From an uncultured Merdimonas sp. (GTDB taxonomy: Bacteria; Bacillota; Clostridia; Lachnospirales; Lachnospiraceae), in assembly GCA_944378225.1 (NCBI GenBank), contig CALWGE010000022.1, forward strand, positions 1 to 40,526: DNA of 40,526 nt. The letters are read 5' to 3'. Under the pieces are notes generated by a model, which was not told the origin of the DNA, did no database searches, and saw only the letters and a program-made list of their open reading frames with translations. Numbering within the stretch: the first letter of the stretch is position 1; each line of letters begins with the position of its first letter. Positions 8,226 to 17,323 of this stretch are shown in pieces. The position numbers and the translations under genes are program-made.

Positions 8226-9404
8226 ATGGAAAAGAAATACCTGAAGCATAGTCTGCGTGCGGGATGTGTTCTGCTTTTTCTTACTGTTTTGACTTTGAAC
8301 TGCAGCTGTGGTGTGAAAAGACCGCAAGTGAAGGCAGAAAGCGGCTTTAATACAGAAGACGAAGTTCTCGCGCAGGAAGAACCGCAGGAGGAAGAGACTG
8401 CAGAAATACAGGGGGTGCCGGTGCGTCAGGCAGTGGACGGGAAAATCTGCAGTTATTTTACGGGAGAATGGATTGAGGAAGAGCTGGGGACTAAAAGGCC
8501 CCTGGCTATAATGCTGAATAATACGGCGGCAGCTTTGCCTATGTCCGGGATTTCTCAGGCATCGGTTATCTATGAATGCCCTGTGGAGGGACGTATTACA
8601 CGCTGGATGGGAATTTTTGAAGACTGGAAGGATTTGTCGCGGATTGGATCTGTGCGGAGCTGCCGGCTTTATTATCTTCATTTTGCTCAGGAATTTGATG
8701 CTGTCTATGCCCATTTCGGTCAGGCAAGTTATGCAAAGGAAGCACTTAACAGCGGGGATTTTGATGTGCTGTCAGGAGCAACCAAAGGAATTGACAGTCC
8801 TGCCACAGCTATGTACGACAGGATTTCCAGACCGGGCAAAGCTACAGAACATACGCTGTATGCTTTCCCGGACGGGATACAGAAAGATATTGATAAAAAG
8901 GGATTCGATATGGAGATGCCGGAAGATTATACCGGTAAATTCCGCTTCGCTGAAACAGGGGAAACTGCAGATTACGAAGGGTATCCGGAAGCAACTGTAT
9001 TAAAACCCGGAGGAGACGGCGGAAAAAATGGTTTTGGCGGTGTAAAAGCGAAATTTGAGTATAATCCGGAGGATCGTAAATATTACAGGTACACATATGG
9101 AAATCCTCATGTGGATGAGCTGACAGGCGAGCAGCTGGCCGTCACCAACGTAATCTTTCAGTATTGTGACGGAAATGTGCTGGATGCAAAAGATTATCTG
9201 CATTTTGCAACCCAGTCCCAGGGAAACAGATGCACAGTATTTACAAACGGAAAACAGATCGAAGGGTACTGGAGCAATCCGGGTGAGCTTGGAACTCCGG
9301 CCCGCTATTATGATGAAAACGATCAGGAAATTACATTAAATACAGGAACTACATTTATCTGTATTATCTGGAAGGATTACGCAGAAGATGTGGTAATCCA
9401 ATAG
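8226..9404 (+). CDS. DUF3048 domain lipoprotein (YerB-like)
   Basis: A 392-residue exported protein. The N-terminus has a hydrophobic signal (about 13-27) ending in a cysteine-rich turn (LNCSCG) that may be lipidated, although the lipobox is imperfect. An acidic linker (about 42-62) leads into the DUF3048 domain, recognisable from RPLAIMLNN, ISQASVIYECPVEG and RIGSVRSCRLYYL. The C-terminal half has the YerB-type pattern ending in TGTTFICIIWKDY. Function is unknown; Bacillus YerB is a lipoprotein. GGAGG precedes the ATG. The flippase gene follows after only 9 bp. Confidence 0.8.
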   Translation: MEKKYLKHSLRAGCVLLFLTVLTLNCSCGVKRPQVKAESGFNTEDEVLAQEEPQEEETAEIQGVPVRQAVDGKICSYFTGEWIEEELGTKRPLAIMLNNTAAALPMSGISQASVIYECPVEGRITRWMGIFEDWKDLSRIGSVRSCRLYYLHFAQEFDAVYAHFGQASYAKEALNSGDFDVLSGATKGIDSPATAMYDRISRPGKATEHTLYAFPDGIQKDIDKKGFDMEMPEDYTGKFRFAETGETADYEGYPEATVLKPGGDGGKNGFGGVKAKFEYNPEDRKYYRYTYGNPHVDELTGEQLAVTNVIFQYCDGNVLDAKDYLHFATQSQGNRCTVFTNGKQIEGYWSNPGELGTPARYYDENDQEITLNTGTTFICIIWKDYAEDVVIQ

Positions 9405-9413
9405 GAAAAAACG

Positions 9414-11075
9414 ATGGGGAAAAAGAAAGGTTCAAAAAGCTCTAATTTTATCATGCAGGGAGGCATCCTGGCGGCTGCCTCCATTGTCAGCCGGATTATC
9501 GGTATGCTGTATCGGATCCCGGTTACAAATATTATCGGAGATCAGGGAAACAGCTATTATTCTGCAGCCTATGAAGTATACAATATTATTCTGCTGATAT
9601 CTTCTTACAGTCTGCCTCTCGCGGTATCCAAAGTTGTATCAGCCAAAGTGGCTTTGGGAGAACACAGGGATGCATGGAGATCTTTCAAAGCAGCCATGTG
9701 CATGTCACTGGCAGTAGGAGCCGCTGCCTCGGCTCTGACTTTCTTTGGAGCAGGTTTTTTTACGGGTACACTGCTGAATACGCCGGAGAGCGAGCTGTGT
9801 CTGAAAGTCCTGGCTCTTGCTATTTTTGTAATGGCGATTATGGGAGTGCTCAGGGGATATTTTCAGGGCATGGGAACCATGATGCCTACGGCTGTTTCTC
9901 AGGTGATTGAACAGATTGTCAACGCGGTGGTCAGCATTGCGGCTGCAAGTATGCTGTATTCATATGGCGTTTCTCTGGACCGTGCAAAAGGAATTTCTGA
10001 CGGAACAGGCGGAGCAGTCTACGGAGCGGCCGGAAGTACTTTGGGAACGAGTCTGGGGGCAGTGGGCGGTCTTCTGTTTCTGGTGATAGTGATGCTGATG
10101 TATAACCGGGTGCTTCAGAGAAATCTGCGCAGGGATCATGCAAGTGAAAATCAGAGTTATGCACAGATTCTCCGCATGCTGGTGCTGACGATTGTTCCCG
10201 TTATTTTAAGTACGGCCGTCTATAATATCAGTGGTTTTGTAGATCAGGGCGTATTTAAATTTCTGATGCTGGATCTGCAGAAAATGGATAAAGAAAAGGT
10301 GGATATTTACTGGGGAATCTATGTGGGTAAATATAAGCTTCTGACCAATGTACCTATCGCGGTGGCTTCGGCTTTGTCTTCCTCGGTTATTCCGGCTCTT
10401 ACAAGAGCACGTATGGCAGGAAACCGAAGGGAGATGTGCCGGAAGACGGAAAATGCCATTCGTATGGTAATGCTGATCTGCATCCCAAGCGCCTTTGGAC
10501 TTACAGCTCTGGGCGGACCGGTTCTGGATCTGCTGAACTGGAACACAGACAAGTCTGCTCCGATGATGTTTCTGATCGGATCATCTGCAGTTATTTTCTA
10601 TGGTTTATCCACATTGACAAATGGAATTCTGCAGGGCATTGATCATATGCAGATTCCGGTACGCAACGCAGTGATAGCCCTTGTTTCTCATCTGGCTGTG
10701 CTGGTTGTGCTCGTACAGTTTACAGGAATTCATATTTATGGCGTTGTTATTTCCTATATGTTTTTTGCGGTTCTGATGTGTGTTCTGAACGGAATGGCTA
10801 TTCGCAAATATCTGAATTACCGTCAGGAGATCAAAAGAACGTTCCTGATACCGGCAATTTCATCTCTTATCATGGCACTGGCTGTGTGGCTTCTTTATAC
10901 GCCCTTTGAAAATCTGATGGGAAACAAACCGGCGACGGTACTCTGCCTGATTCTTGCCGTGGTGATTTACGGATTTTTTGTGCTGTTTCTGCGGGGAATT
11001 ACTGAGGAAGAACTGAACGCAATGCCAAAGGGGCATCTGATTGTGAAAGTGTTGAAGAAAATTCATTTGCTGTAG
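9414..11075 (+). CDS. polysaccharide/lipid flippase, SpoVB/MurJ-like (MOP superfamily)
   Basis: A 553-residue polytopic membrane protein with about 14 predicted helices. The N-terminal block GGILAAASIVSRIIGMLYRIPVTN is typical of the SpoVB/YtgP branch of the MOP exporter superfamily. These proteins move undecaprenyl-linked precursors across the membrane; the SpoVB branch is linked to spore cortex synthesis and relatives can carry lipid II. Which substrate applies here cannot be decided from sequence. It sits directly behind the DUF3048 lipoprotein gene. No truncation or frameshift is visible. Confidence 0.82.
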   Translation: MGKKKGSKSSNFIMQGGILAAASIVSRIIGMLYRIPVTNIIGDQGNSYYSAAYEVYNIILLISSYSLPLAVSKVVSAKVALGEHRDAWRSFKAAMCMSLAVGAAASALTFFGAGFFTGTLLNTPESELCLKVLALAIFVMAIMGVLRGYFQGMGTMMPTAVSQVIEQIVNAVVSIAAASMLYSYGVSLDRAKGISDGTGGAVYGAAGSTLGTSLGAVGGLLFLVIVMLMYNRVLQRNLRRDHASENQSYAQILRMLVLTIVPVILSTAVYNISGFVDQGVFKFLMLDLQKMDKEKVDIYWGIYVGKYKLLTNVPIAVASALSSSVIPALTRARMAGNRREMCRKTENAIRMVMLICIPSAFGLTALGGPVLDLLNWNTDKSAPMMFLIGSSAVIFYGLSTLTNGILQGIDHMQIPVRNAVIALVSHLAVLVVLVQFTGIHIYGVVISYMFFAVLMCVLNGMAIRKYLNYRQEIKRTFLIPAISSLIMALAVWLLYTPFENLMGNKPATVLCLILAVVIYGFFVLFLRGITEEELNAMPKGHLIVKVLKKIHLL

Positions 11076-11121
11076 TACGGAAAATGATAGCGAAGCGCAG
11101 ATACCGTTCAGAAGCAAATCC

Positions 11122-11149
11122 TTGAGAAAAAAGTAAAAATGCCTATAAA
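11122..11149 (+). promoter_or_regulatory. candidate promoter for the BofC-like gene
   Basis: TTGAGA (11122-11127) and TATAAA (11144-11149) are 16 bp apart in the 116-bp gap after the flippase gene. Both are near consensus; the gap otherwise shows nothing but the AAAGGAGGG ribosome binding site of the next gene. Confidence 0.4.
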
Positions 11150-11191
11150 GTTGTTCTTTTCTGTCCATACTAAACCCAAAGGAGGGTTTTT

Positions 11192-11626
11192 ATGGTAAAG
11201 AGGATTCTGACCGGCTGTCTGGCTGCGCTGCTTCTGGCCGGTCTTGGGTGGTATGCCGGTTTTCTGCACTCGGAAAGTCTGGCTGACAGAGAACAGGAAA
11301 AACTGTGGCAGGAACTTAGAAGTCTCGGAGAGAGAATTGCAGTTCAGGAAAAATTTCAGACAGAGGAACTGGCGTCTCAAACACAAAAAACAGAAGTTTC
11401 AGCTGACCCGGACAGCGTCGTAAATGAAGCGGGAAGCCAGGAATATGATCTGGTGGAGGAAGATGGACGTGTCAGTATTTATCTGGTGGAAGGAAGAAGG
11501 CTTTACGAAGACACAGGCATTGCGGTAGACTCTCTTCCGGAAGAATTACAGCTTGAAATTTCTCATGGAAAACGGATCAGCAGTGAGAAGGAATTGTATG
11601 ATTTTCTGGAGAATTACTCCAGTTAA
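11192..11626 (+). CDS. membrane-anchored protein with BofC-like C-terminal region
   Basis: A 144-residue protein with an N-terminal membrane anchor or signal (about 5-25), a charged helical linker and a compact C-terminal part. The C-terminal pattern YDLVEEDGRVSIYLVEGRRLYEDTGI, then LPEELQLEISHGKRI and a final ELYDFLENY helix, resembles the C-terminal domain of BofC, the forespore factor that restrains SpoIVB signalling in Bacillus. This is recognition by pattern, not by a search. AAAGGAGGG lies just before the ATG. Confidence 0.45.
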   Translation: MVKRILTGCLAALLLAGLGWYAGFLHSESLADREQEKLWQELRSLGERIAVQEKFQTEELASQTQKTEVSADPDSVVNEAGSQEYDLVEEDGRVSIYLVEGRRLYEDTGIAVDSLPEELQLEISHGKRISSEKELYDFLENYSS

Positions 11627-11701
11627 ACTTGCTATTCTCTGAAAAATAGTGTAAAGTTAGGAAAGAAATGCAAAAAGACTAAAGGATAAGGACTTTTGAA
11701 T

Positions 11702-12571
11702 ATGGAAGACAAGATACTGGACGCTCAGTACAGGGCGGAACTGAAGAATAAAAAGCGTATAGTGATTAAAGTAGGTACTTCTTCCCTGATTCATAAAGAA
11801 ACAGGGGGACTTGATCTGATCAAGGTGGAGCACCTGGTACGCGAGCTTACAGATCTGAGAAATAAAGGGAAAGACGTAATACTGGTGACTTCCGGTGCCA
11901 TCGGCGTAGGAAGAAAGGCTGCCGGTCTTCAGGAAAAACCGGAACGTGTTCCGTTAAAACAGGCCTGCGCGGCTATTGGACAGGCACGTCTGATGATGAT
12001 TTACCAGAAATTTTTTGCAGAATACAATCAGGTGGCAGCTCAGATTCTGATGACGCGCAATACCATGCTGAATGCCCGCAATCGAAGGAACGCCCAGAAT
12101 ACTTTTGAAGAACTGATGGCGCTTGGCGCAATTCCCATTGTCAATGCGAATGACAGCATTTCTACGTTTGAAATCCTTCATGGCGACAATGATACCTTAT
12201 CAGCAGTGGTGGCATCTCTGGTAGGAGCAGATCTTCTGATTCTGCTTTCTGATATTAACGGCCTGTATACGGATAATCCGAATACAAATCCGAATGCCAA
12301 ATTTGTTCCCTTCGTTGACACTCTGGATGGCGAGCTGATGGGAATGGGAAAAGACGCGGTAAGCAGTGTCGGAACCGGCGGCATGGCTACCAAGCTTCTG
12401 GCTGCAGAGCTTGCTACTTCTGCAGGAGCTGATATGGTTATCGCAAATGGAAGAAATATGGATGTGATTCATAAGATTATGGATGGACAGCCCTACGGAA
12501 CCTTCTTCTGTTCCAATGAAGATGATGCCCTGGAGCTGCGTGAATTTCTGAAGGAGCATTTTCATGAGTAA
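11702..12571 (+). CDS. proB: glutamate 5-kinase
   Basis: First enzyme of proline synthesis; phosphorylates L-glutamate to gamma-glutamyl phosphate. The amino acid kinase fold is shown by RIVIKVGTSSLI, TSGAIGVGRKA, NANDSIS and the nucleotide-side block DINGLYTDNP, then GTGGMATKL. At about 289 residues it is the short form without a C-terminal PUA domain. Either ATG 11702 or TTG 11696 could be the start, since an AAGGA lies 9 nt before each. The product is handed to ProA, whose gene lies 1.8 kb downstream rather than adjacent. It overlaps the patatin gene by 8 bp. Confidence 0.92.
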   Translation: MEDKILDAQYRAELKNKKRIVIKVGTSSLIHKETGGLDLIKVEHLVRELTDLRNKGKDVILVTSGAIGVGRKAAGLQEKPERVPLKQACAAIGQARLMMIYQKFFAEYNQVAAQILMTRNTMLNARNRRNAQNTFEELMALGAIPIVNANDSISTFEILHGDNDTLSAVVASLVGADLLILLSDINGLYTDNPNTNPNAKFVPFVDTLDGELMGMGKDAVSSVGTGGMATKLLAAELATSAGADMVIANGRNMDVIHKIMDGQPYGTFFCSNEDDALELREFLKEHFHE

Positions 12572-13451
12572 AGCAGGAATGATACTGGAAGGCGGCGGTA
12601 CACGGGGCGTGTTCACCGCAGGAGTTCTGGATTATTTTATGGAACAGGGGTTGTATCTGCCCTATGTGATTGGTGTTTCGGCGGGAGCCTGCAATGCGGT
12701 GAACTATGCATCACATCAGCCGGGACGTATGAAGATATGTACTATTGATTTTCTGGAAGCAGGAAGTTACATTGGACTGCGTTCTCTGATCAGAACGCAC
12801 AGTCTCTTCAATATGGATCTGATTTTTGATATATTTCCCAATAAGCTGATTCCCTTTGATTATGATACCTATTTTTCTTCGGGGACAAAATGCATTCTGA
12901 CAGCTACAGACTGTCTGACCGGAAAAGCGGCTTATCTCAGTGAAAACAAAGACAGACAGCGTCTCATGCAGATTTGCCGTGCCTCTTCCAGTCTGCCGAT
13001 TGTGTCGCGGATGGTTCAGGTGGATGGCACTCCCATGCTGGATGGAGGAGTAGCTGATTCCGTTCCTATTCGGAAGGCTCTGCATGACGGGGTGAAAAAG
13101 AACATCGTGATTCTTACCAGGCAGGAAGGATACCGGAAACTCCCGGCAAAGAAAACACTGAAAATGGCCCGTATCATGTATTCCAAATATCCGAATCTTG
13201 TTAAGGCCATTAAATACAGAGCGTATTACTATAATAAGACGATGGAGCTTCTGGAGGATCTTGAGAGCAGAGGCCATGTATTTGTAATTCGCCCACAGGT
13301 CCCGGTGATAAAAAATACAGAAGATCATCAGGAAGTACTTACAGGTTTTTATAACCATGGTTATGAATATGCAAAGGATGTATTCGAGCAGGCAGCTGCC
13401 TATCTGGACTGGAATGGAAAGGATATGTCTGCACAGACAGAGATAAAATAA
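12564..13451 (+). CDS. patatin-like phospholipase family protein
   Basis: A 295-residue member of the patatin/RssA-like group with a Ser-Asp catalytic dyad. The oxyanion motif GGGTRG is at 10-15, the nucleophile elbow is GVSAG with Ser39, and the acidic partner is Asp160 in LDGGVADSVPI. These enzymes hydrolyse acyl esters of lipids, probably at the inner face of the membrane, but the physiological substrate of the bacterial RssA-like branch is unknown. It overlaps proB by 8 bp, so it is translated from the same message, although no metabolic link to proline is known. Confidence 0.87.
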   Translation: MSKAGMILEGGGTRGVFTAGVLDYFMEQGLYLPYVIGVSAGACNAVNYASHQPGRMKICTIDFLEAGSYIGLRSLIRTHSLFNMDLIFDIFPNKLIPFDYDTYFSSGTKCILTATDCLTGKAAYLSENKDRQRLMQICRASSSLPIVSRMVQVDGTPMLDGGVADSVPIRKALHDGVKKNIVILTRQEGYRKLPAKKTLKMARIMYSKYPNLVKAIKYRAYYYNKTMELLEDLESRGHVFVIRPQVPVIKNTEDHQEVLTGFYNHGYEYAKDVFEQAAAYLDWNGKDMSAQTEIK

Positions 13452-13461
13452 GGAGACAGAC

Positions 13462-13698
13462 ATGAGTATAGATGAAAAAAAGATTGCCCGCATTAACGAA
13501 CTGTACCGCAGATCCAAGGCGGAAGGTCTGACAGACGCTGAGAAACAGGAACAGAAGCTTCTGCGGCTGGAATATGTACAGGCGATTCGTGCAAACCTCA
13601 GAAGTCAGCTGAATAATATTAACATTCAGGAAAAGGACGGAAGTGTATACAATCTGGGTGAAAAATACGATACAGAGAAAAAGAGTGACGGAAATTGA
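13462..13698 (+). CDS. DUF896 protein (YnzC-like)
   Basis: A 78-residue protein matching DUF896/YnzC: KIARINELYRRSKAEGLTDAEKQEQKLLRLEYVQAIRANLRSQL-type helical hairpin (about residues 6-50), then a short tail beginning NNINI. The family is common in Firmicutes; the Bacillus member YnzC is a small helical protein linked to the SOS region, function unsettled. GGAGA precedes ATG. It sits inside the proB-proA cluster. Confidence 0.85.
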   Translation: MSIDEKKIARINELYRRSKAEGLTDAEKQEQKLLRLEYVQAIRANLRSQLNNINIQEKDGSVYNLGEKYDTEKKSDGN

Positions 13699-13700
13699 GT

Positions 13701-14315
13701 ATGAGTGATATGAGCAGATATGACGAAGAACAGATGATAAAACTGAAGAAAAAAGAACTTCGCAGAGAAGTTCGCAGACTTCGCGCAGCTCATTCCGATG
13801 AAGAGATTCATGCCATGAGCCGGAAAGTGCTGGAGCATGTGAAGGAGCTTCCGGAATATCAGTCGGCAGATACACTTTTGCTATATGTGGACTGTAAGCA
13901 TGAGACAGAAACCTCTGATATCATCCGTCAGGCATGGGCAGATGGCAAACGTACGGCAGTCCCAAAAGTAATCGGGCAGGACATGAAATTTTTCTATATT
14001 ACCTCTCTGGAAAAAGATTTGGAGGAGGGGTATTTTGGTATCCGGGAGCCATATGAAATCAATCCTGCAGACGATGCGGCAGACAGGCCGGGAACTCTGA
14101 TGCTGATGCCGGGTGTGGCTTTTGATGACGCGTGTCACCGGATTGGCTATGGCGGAGGATTCTATGATCGTTATCTGGAGTTACATCCGGGACTTGCAAC
14201 AGCGGCTCTGGCTTTTGAATTTCAGGTAATGAGGGAAGTTCCTTTCGAGGAATTTGATATTCGGCCCGGGAAGATTGTGACGGAGAAACGGGTGATTTCC
14301 TGCCGTCAGGAATAA
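13701..14315 (+). CDS. 5-formyltetrahydrofolate cyclo-ligase
   Basis: Converts 5-formyl-THF to 5,10-methenyl-THF with ATP, recycling a folate storage form in the cytoplasm. The diagnostic C-terminal block is GYGGGFYDRYLE, with PGVAFDD upstream; the basic N-terminus (KKKELRREVRRLR) is the usual nucleotide-binding side. Length is about 204 residues, normal. ATG 13701 is chosen because GGAA lies about 8 nt upstream; TTG 13695 is possible and would overlap the DUF896 gene by 4 bp. Confidence 0.9.
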   Translation: MSDMSRYDEEQMIKLKKKELRREVRRLRAAHSDEEIHAMSRKVLEHVKELPEYQSADTLLLYVDCKHETETSDIIRQAWADGKRTAVPKVIGQDMKFFYITSLEKDLEEGYFGIREPYEINPADDAADRPGTLMLMPGVAFDDACHRIGYGGGFYDRYLELHPGLATAALAFEFQVMREVPFEEFDIRPGKIVTEKRVISCRQE

Positions 14316-14329
14316 AGATAATAATACGG

Positions 14330-14355
14330 CGCGCAGAATGTCTGTTTTCTGCGCG
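14330..14355. other. stem-loop in the proA leader
   Basis: CGCGCAGAA (14330-14338) and TTCTGCGCG (14347-14355) form a perfect 9-bp stem with an 8-nt loop. No T-tract follows; the ribosome binding site AGGAGGG starts five bases later. This is therefore not a standard terminator; it could protect or expose the proA ribosome binding site. Confidence 0.5.
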
Positions 14356-14375
14356 GGAACAGGAGGGCACGACGT

Positions 14376-15620
14376 ATGACGCTGGAGCAGATTGGACAGA
14401 GAGCGAAAGAAGCGGAGCCGGTGCTTCGGGTAATGGACAGAAAGCATAAGGATCAAGTGCTTCTGTGCGCAGCAGAATATCTGATTCAGGATACGGCTTT
14501 TATTCTGAAGGCGAATGATCTGGACATGGAGAATGGAAAAAAACGCGGGATGAAAGAAGGCCTTCTGGATCGTCTGAAGCTGACGCCGGAGCGGATCGAA
14601 GGAATGGCGGAAGGACTTCGTCAGATTGCAGCGCTTTCAGATCCTGTAGGCGAGATTATATCAGAATGGACACCGGAGAATGGTCTGAATATCAAAAGAG
14701 TGCGTGTTCCGCTCGGTGTTATCGGTATTATTTACGAAGCGCGTCCCAATGTGACTGCAGATGCTTTTGGCCTCTGTTTTAAAACAGGGAATCCGGTCGT
14801 ACTGCGTGGAGGAAGTGACGCGGTACATTCCAACAAAGCGATTGTGGAAGTTCTTCAGAAGGCGCTGGAGAGCTGCGGCTGTCCTGCTTATGCCATTCAG
14901 CTTCTGGAAGATACCAGTCGTGAGACAGCGGCAGCTTTTATGAAACTGAATCAGTACATAGATGTGTTAATTCCGAGAGGAAGTGCAGGGCTGATTGCCA
15001 CGGTTGTAAATAACAGTACGATTCCTGTTATTGAGACTGGCTCCGGAAACTGCCACATCTATGTGGATGAAGATGCAGACCTTGAGATGGCTGTGAATAT
15101 TGTATACAATGCGAAAACCCAGCGCATTGGCGTCTGCAATGCCTGTGAGTCACTGGTGGTGAACCGGAAAATCAAAGACGCCTTCCTGCCTCTGCTGGCA
15201 CAGCGGCTTTCGGAAAAGAAAGTGGAACTTCGCGGAGATGAAGCAGCCAGGGAAGCAGTGCCGTCTATGACAGAGGCTTCAGAGGAAGACTGGGGAACAG
15301 AATATCTCGATTATATTCTTTCCGTAAAAACTGTGGATACAACGGAAGAGGCGATTGGGCATATCAACCGGTACAACACAGGGCATTCCGAAGCGATCAT
15401 TACAGAAAATCAGGAACATGCTGAGAAATTTCTGCGCGAGGTAGACGCGGCAGCTGTCTATGTAAACGCCTCCACGCGTTTTACAGATGGATTTGAATTT
15501 GGCTTTGGCGCAGAGATAGGAATCAGTACCCAGAAGCTCCATGCAAGAGGTCCCATGGGCCTGGAAGCTCTGACATCTTATAAATACGAAATACGCGGAA
15601 CCGGACAGACAAGGGGGTAG
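14376..15620 (+). CDS. proA: gamma-glutamyl phosphate reductase
   Basis: Second enzyme of proline synthesis; reduces gamma-glutamyl phosphate to glutamate semialdehyde with NADPH. It is an aldehyde-dehydrogenase-fold protein of 414 residues. Cys254 in RIGVCNACE is the expected catalytic cysteine. The blocks [17 protein letters not shown] and [10 protein letters not shown] are standard for ProA, and [13 protein letters not shown] marks the C-terminus. AGGAGGG lies before the ATG, and a stem-loop sits in the leader. The enzyme works with ProB, encoded upstream beyond three unrelated genes. Confidence 0.95.
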   Translation: MTLEQIGQRAKEAEPVLRVMDRKHKDQVLLCAAEYLIQDTAFILKANDLDMENGKKRGMKEGLLDRLKLTPERIEGMAEGLRQIAALSDPVGEIISEWTPENGLNIKRVRVPLGVIGIIYEARPNVTADAFGLCFKTGNPVVLRGGSDAVHSNKAIVEVLQKALESCGCPAYAIQLLEDTSRETAAAFMKLNQYIDVLIPRGSAGLIATVVNNSTIPVIETGSGNCHIYVDEDADLEMAVNIVYNAKTQRIGVCNACESLVVNRKIKDAFLPLLAQRLSEKKVELRGDEAAREAVPSMTEASEEDWGTEYLDYILSVKTVDTTEEAIGHINRYNTGHSEAIITENQEHAEKFLREVDAAAVYVNASTRFTDGFEFGFGAEIGISTQKLHARGPMGLEALTSYKYEIRGTGQTRG

Positions 15621-15628
15621 ACAACAGG

Positions 15629-16195
15629 ATGAGAGTGATCGCAGGAACGGCCCGGAGCATGCCGCTTCGATGCATAGAAGGAATGGATACCCGGCCTACC
15701 ACAGACAGAATTAAGGAAACCTTGTTTAATATGCTGCAGTCAGAGATACCGGGGAGCCGGTTTCTCGATCTTTTTGCCGGAAGTGGAGCTATCGGTATAG
15801 AAGCCTTAAGCCGCGGCGCGGAATACGCAGCTTTTGCGGAAAACAATAAAAAGGCGTATGAATGCGTGCTGGAAAATCTGGCTTTCACGAAGCTGGAGGA
15901 GCGTTCGAGAGTCTTTTTTATGGATGCTTTAGGTGCGCTGCGCGTACTGGAAGGAGAAGCTCCTTTTGATCTGATTTTTCTGGATCCGCCCTATGGAAAA
16001 GGAATGGAGAAAGAGGTAGTTGCCTATCTGAAGGATTCTTCTCTGGCTGATGAATATACAACCATTATTCTGGAGACAGATCTGAAGGAAGACGTCAGCT
16101 GGATTGCCGGCTATGGATTTACGATAAGAAAAGAAAAACGATATAAGACAAACAGGCATCTTTTTATAGAGCGCATGAGGGAGACGAATGATTAG
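15629..16195 (+). CDS. rsmD: 16S rRNA (guanine-966-N2)-methyltransferase
   Basis: Methylates N2 of G966 in 16S rRNA using SAM. The sequence shows the N-terminal [14 protein letters not shown]-type start, [14 protein letters not shown], the SAM loop [20 protein letters not shown] (about 45-64) and the catalytic DPPYG block. The 188-residue length is typical. The rsmD-coaD pair is the same as ylbH-coaD in Bacillus, and here a ylbJ homologue is also close by. It overlaps coaD by 8 bp. Confidence 0.93.
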   Translation: MRVIAGTARSMPLRCIEGMDTRPTTDRIKETLFNMLQSEIPGSRFLDLFAGSGAIGIEALSRGAEYAAFAENNKKAYECVLENLAFTKLEERSRVFFMDALGALRVLEGEAPFDLIFLDPPYGKGMEKEVVAYLKDSSLADEYTTIILETDLKEDVSWIAGYGFTIRKEKRYKTNRHLFIERMRETND

Positions 16196-16679
16196 AGCGA
16201 TATATGCAGGAAGTTTCGATCCGGTGACCAATGGACATCTGGATGTAATTGTACGTGCGTCCAGAATTGTGGACGAACTGGTGGTTGGAGTTTTGCACAA
16301 CCGGGCAAAATCTCCGTTGTTTTCTGTGGAAGAACGTGTTAATATGTTAAAAGAAGTGACGAAGGATTACCCGAATATAAAAATTCGTTCCTTCACAGGG
16401 CTTCTTGTGGAATTTGCAAAAGAGTGCGAGGCTCATATTATTGTCAGGGGCCTGCGGGCTATCACAGATTTTGACTATGAACTGCAGATGGCCCAGACCA
16501 ACCGGATCATGAGTCCGGATCTGGATACGCTGTTTCTGACGACCAGTCTGGAATATGCTTATCTAAGCTCCACCACAGTCAAGGAAGTGGCTGCCTTTGG
16601 AGGCGATATATCGGCTTTTGTACCGCCATACGTAAAAGAGAAGATCCGGGAGAGAATGCATGAGCTTTACGGTGTATAG
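16188..16679 (+). CDS. coaD: phosphopantetheine adenylyltransferase
   Basis: Catalyses the fourth step of coenzyme A synthesis, transferring AMP from ATP to 4'-phosphopantetheine. Nucleotidyltransferase signature [15 protein letters not shown] (about 6-20) carries the (H/T)xGH motif as TNGH; the second signature is [28 protein letters not shown] is a further family block. Length 163 is normal. It is translated as an overlap with rsmD. Confidence 0.95.
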   Translation: MIRAIYAGSFDPVTNGHLDVIVRASRIVDELVVGVLHNRAKSPLFSVEERVNMLKEVTKDYPNIKIRSFTGLLVEFAKECEAHIIVRGLRAITDFDYELQMAQTNRIMSPDLDTLFLTTSLEYAYLSSTTVKEVAAFGGDISAFVPPYVKEKIRERMHELYGV

Positions 16680-16738
16680 AACCTGCGCCGCCGGGATTTT
16701 ACGGAAAAGCAGGAATGAGCAGGGAAAGGAGAACGGGC

Positions 16739-17311
16739 ATGAGCAGCAAGATTGAACAGATCATCGAGGAGATTGAGGAATACATCGATGGCTGCAAGCC
16801 GCAGACATTATCGAAGACAAACATTATTGTGAATAAAGAGGAGATAGAGGAATTGCTCAGGGAACTTCGCATGAAGACGCCTGAAGAGATTAAGCGTTAT
16901 CAGAAGGTGCTTGCAAACCGGGATGCAATTCTTGCCGATGCACAGGCAAAAGCAGATGCAATTATCAAGGAGGCCAATATACATACGACCGAATTGATAA
17001 ATGAACACGAGATTATGCAGCAGGCCTATGTGCAGGCGAATGAGATTATGGCGGCAGCTGAGGCAGAGGCACAGAAGCGTCTGGATGCGGCTACCATGGA
17101 AGCCAATCATTTCCGCGCACAGGCCATGAGATATACGGATGATATGCTGGGCAATCTTCAGAATCTGATCCGACAGACGATGGAAGGACATGCTGCCCGT
17201 TATGAATCCATGATGAATTCCCTGAATAATTTCAGCGATATTCTGGCCAGCAACCGGGCTGAACTGGCTCCGGCGCTGGGAGAGGAAGAAGTAAAAAATC
17301 TGGAAGAATAA
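16739..17311 (+). CDS. coiled-coil protein resembling V-type ATPase subunit H / F0 subunit b
   Basis: A 190-residue, highly charged, mostly helical cytoplasmic protein with no membrane segment. The middle (about 55-150) is an Ala/Glu/Lys-rich heptad region (DAQAKADAIIKEAN, EIMAAAEAEAQKRLDAA) that resembles stalk subunits of rotary ATPases and DivIVA-like proteins. The resemblance may reflect composition only, since no other ATPase genes are near. The start at ATG 16739 is chosen for its AAAGGAG 7 nt upstream. The gene ends 11 bp from the convergent ylbJ stop. Confidence 0.5.
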   Translation: MSSKIEQIIEEIEEYIDGCKPQTLSKTNIIVNKEEIEELLRELRMKTPEEIKRYQKVLANRDAILADAQAKADAIIKEANIHTTELINEHEIMQQAYVQANEIMAAAEAEAQKRLDAATMEANHFRAQAMRYTDDMLGNLQNLIRQTMEGHAARYESMMNSLNNFSDILASNRAELAPALGEEEVKNLEE

Positions 17312-17323
17312 GCAGACACTGCT
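17311..17323. other. small palindromic stem between convergent stops
   Basis: AGCAG-ACA-CTGCT forms a perfect 5-bp stem spanning the last base of one stop codon and the first base of the other. There is no T-tract on either strand, so termination here is not supported. Confidence 0.3.
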
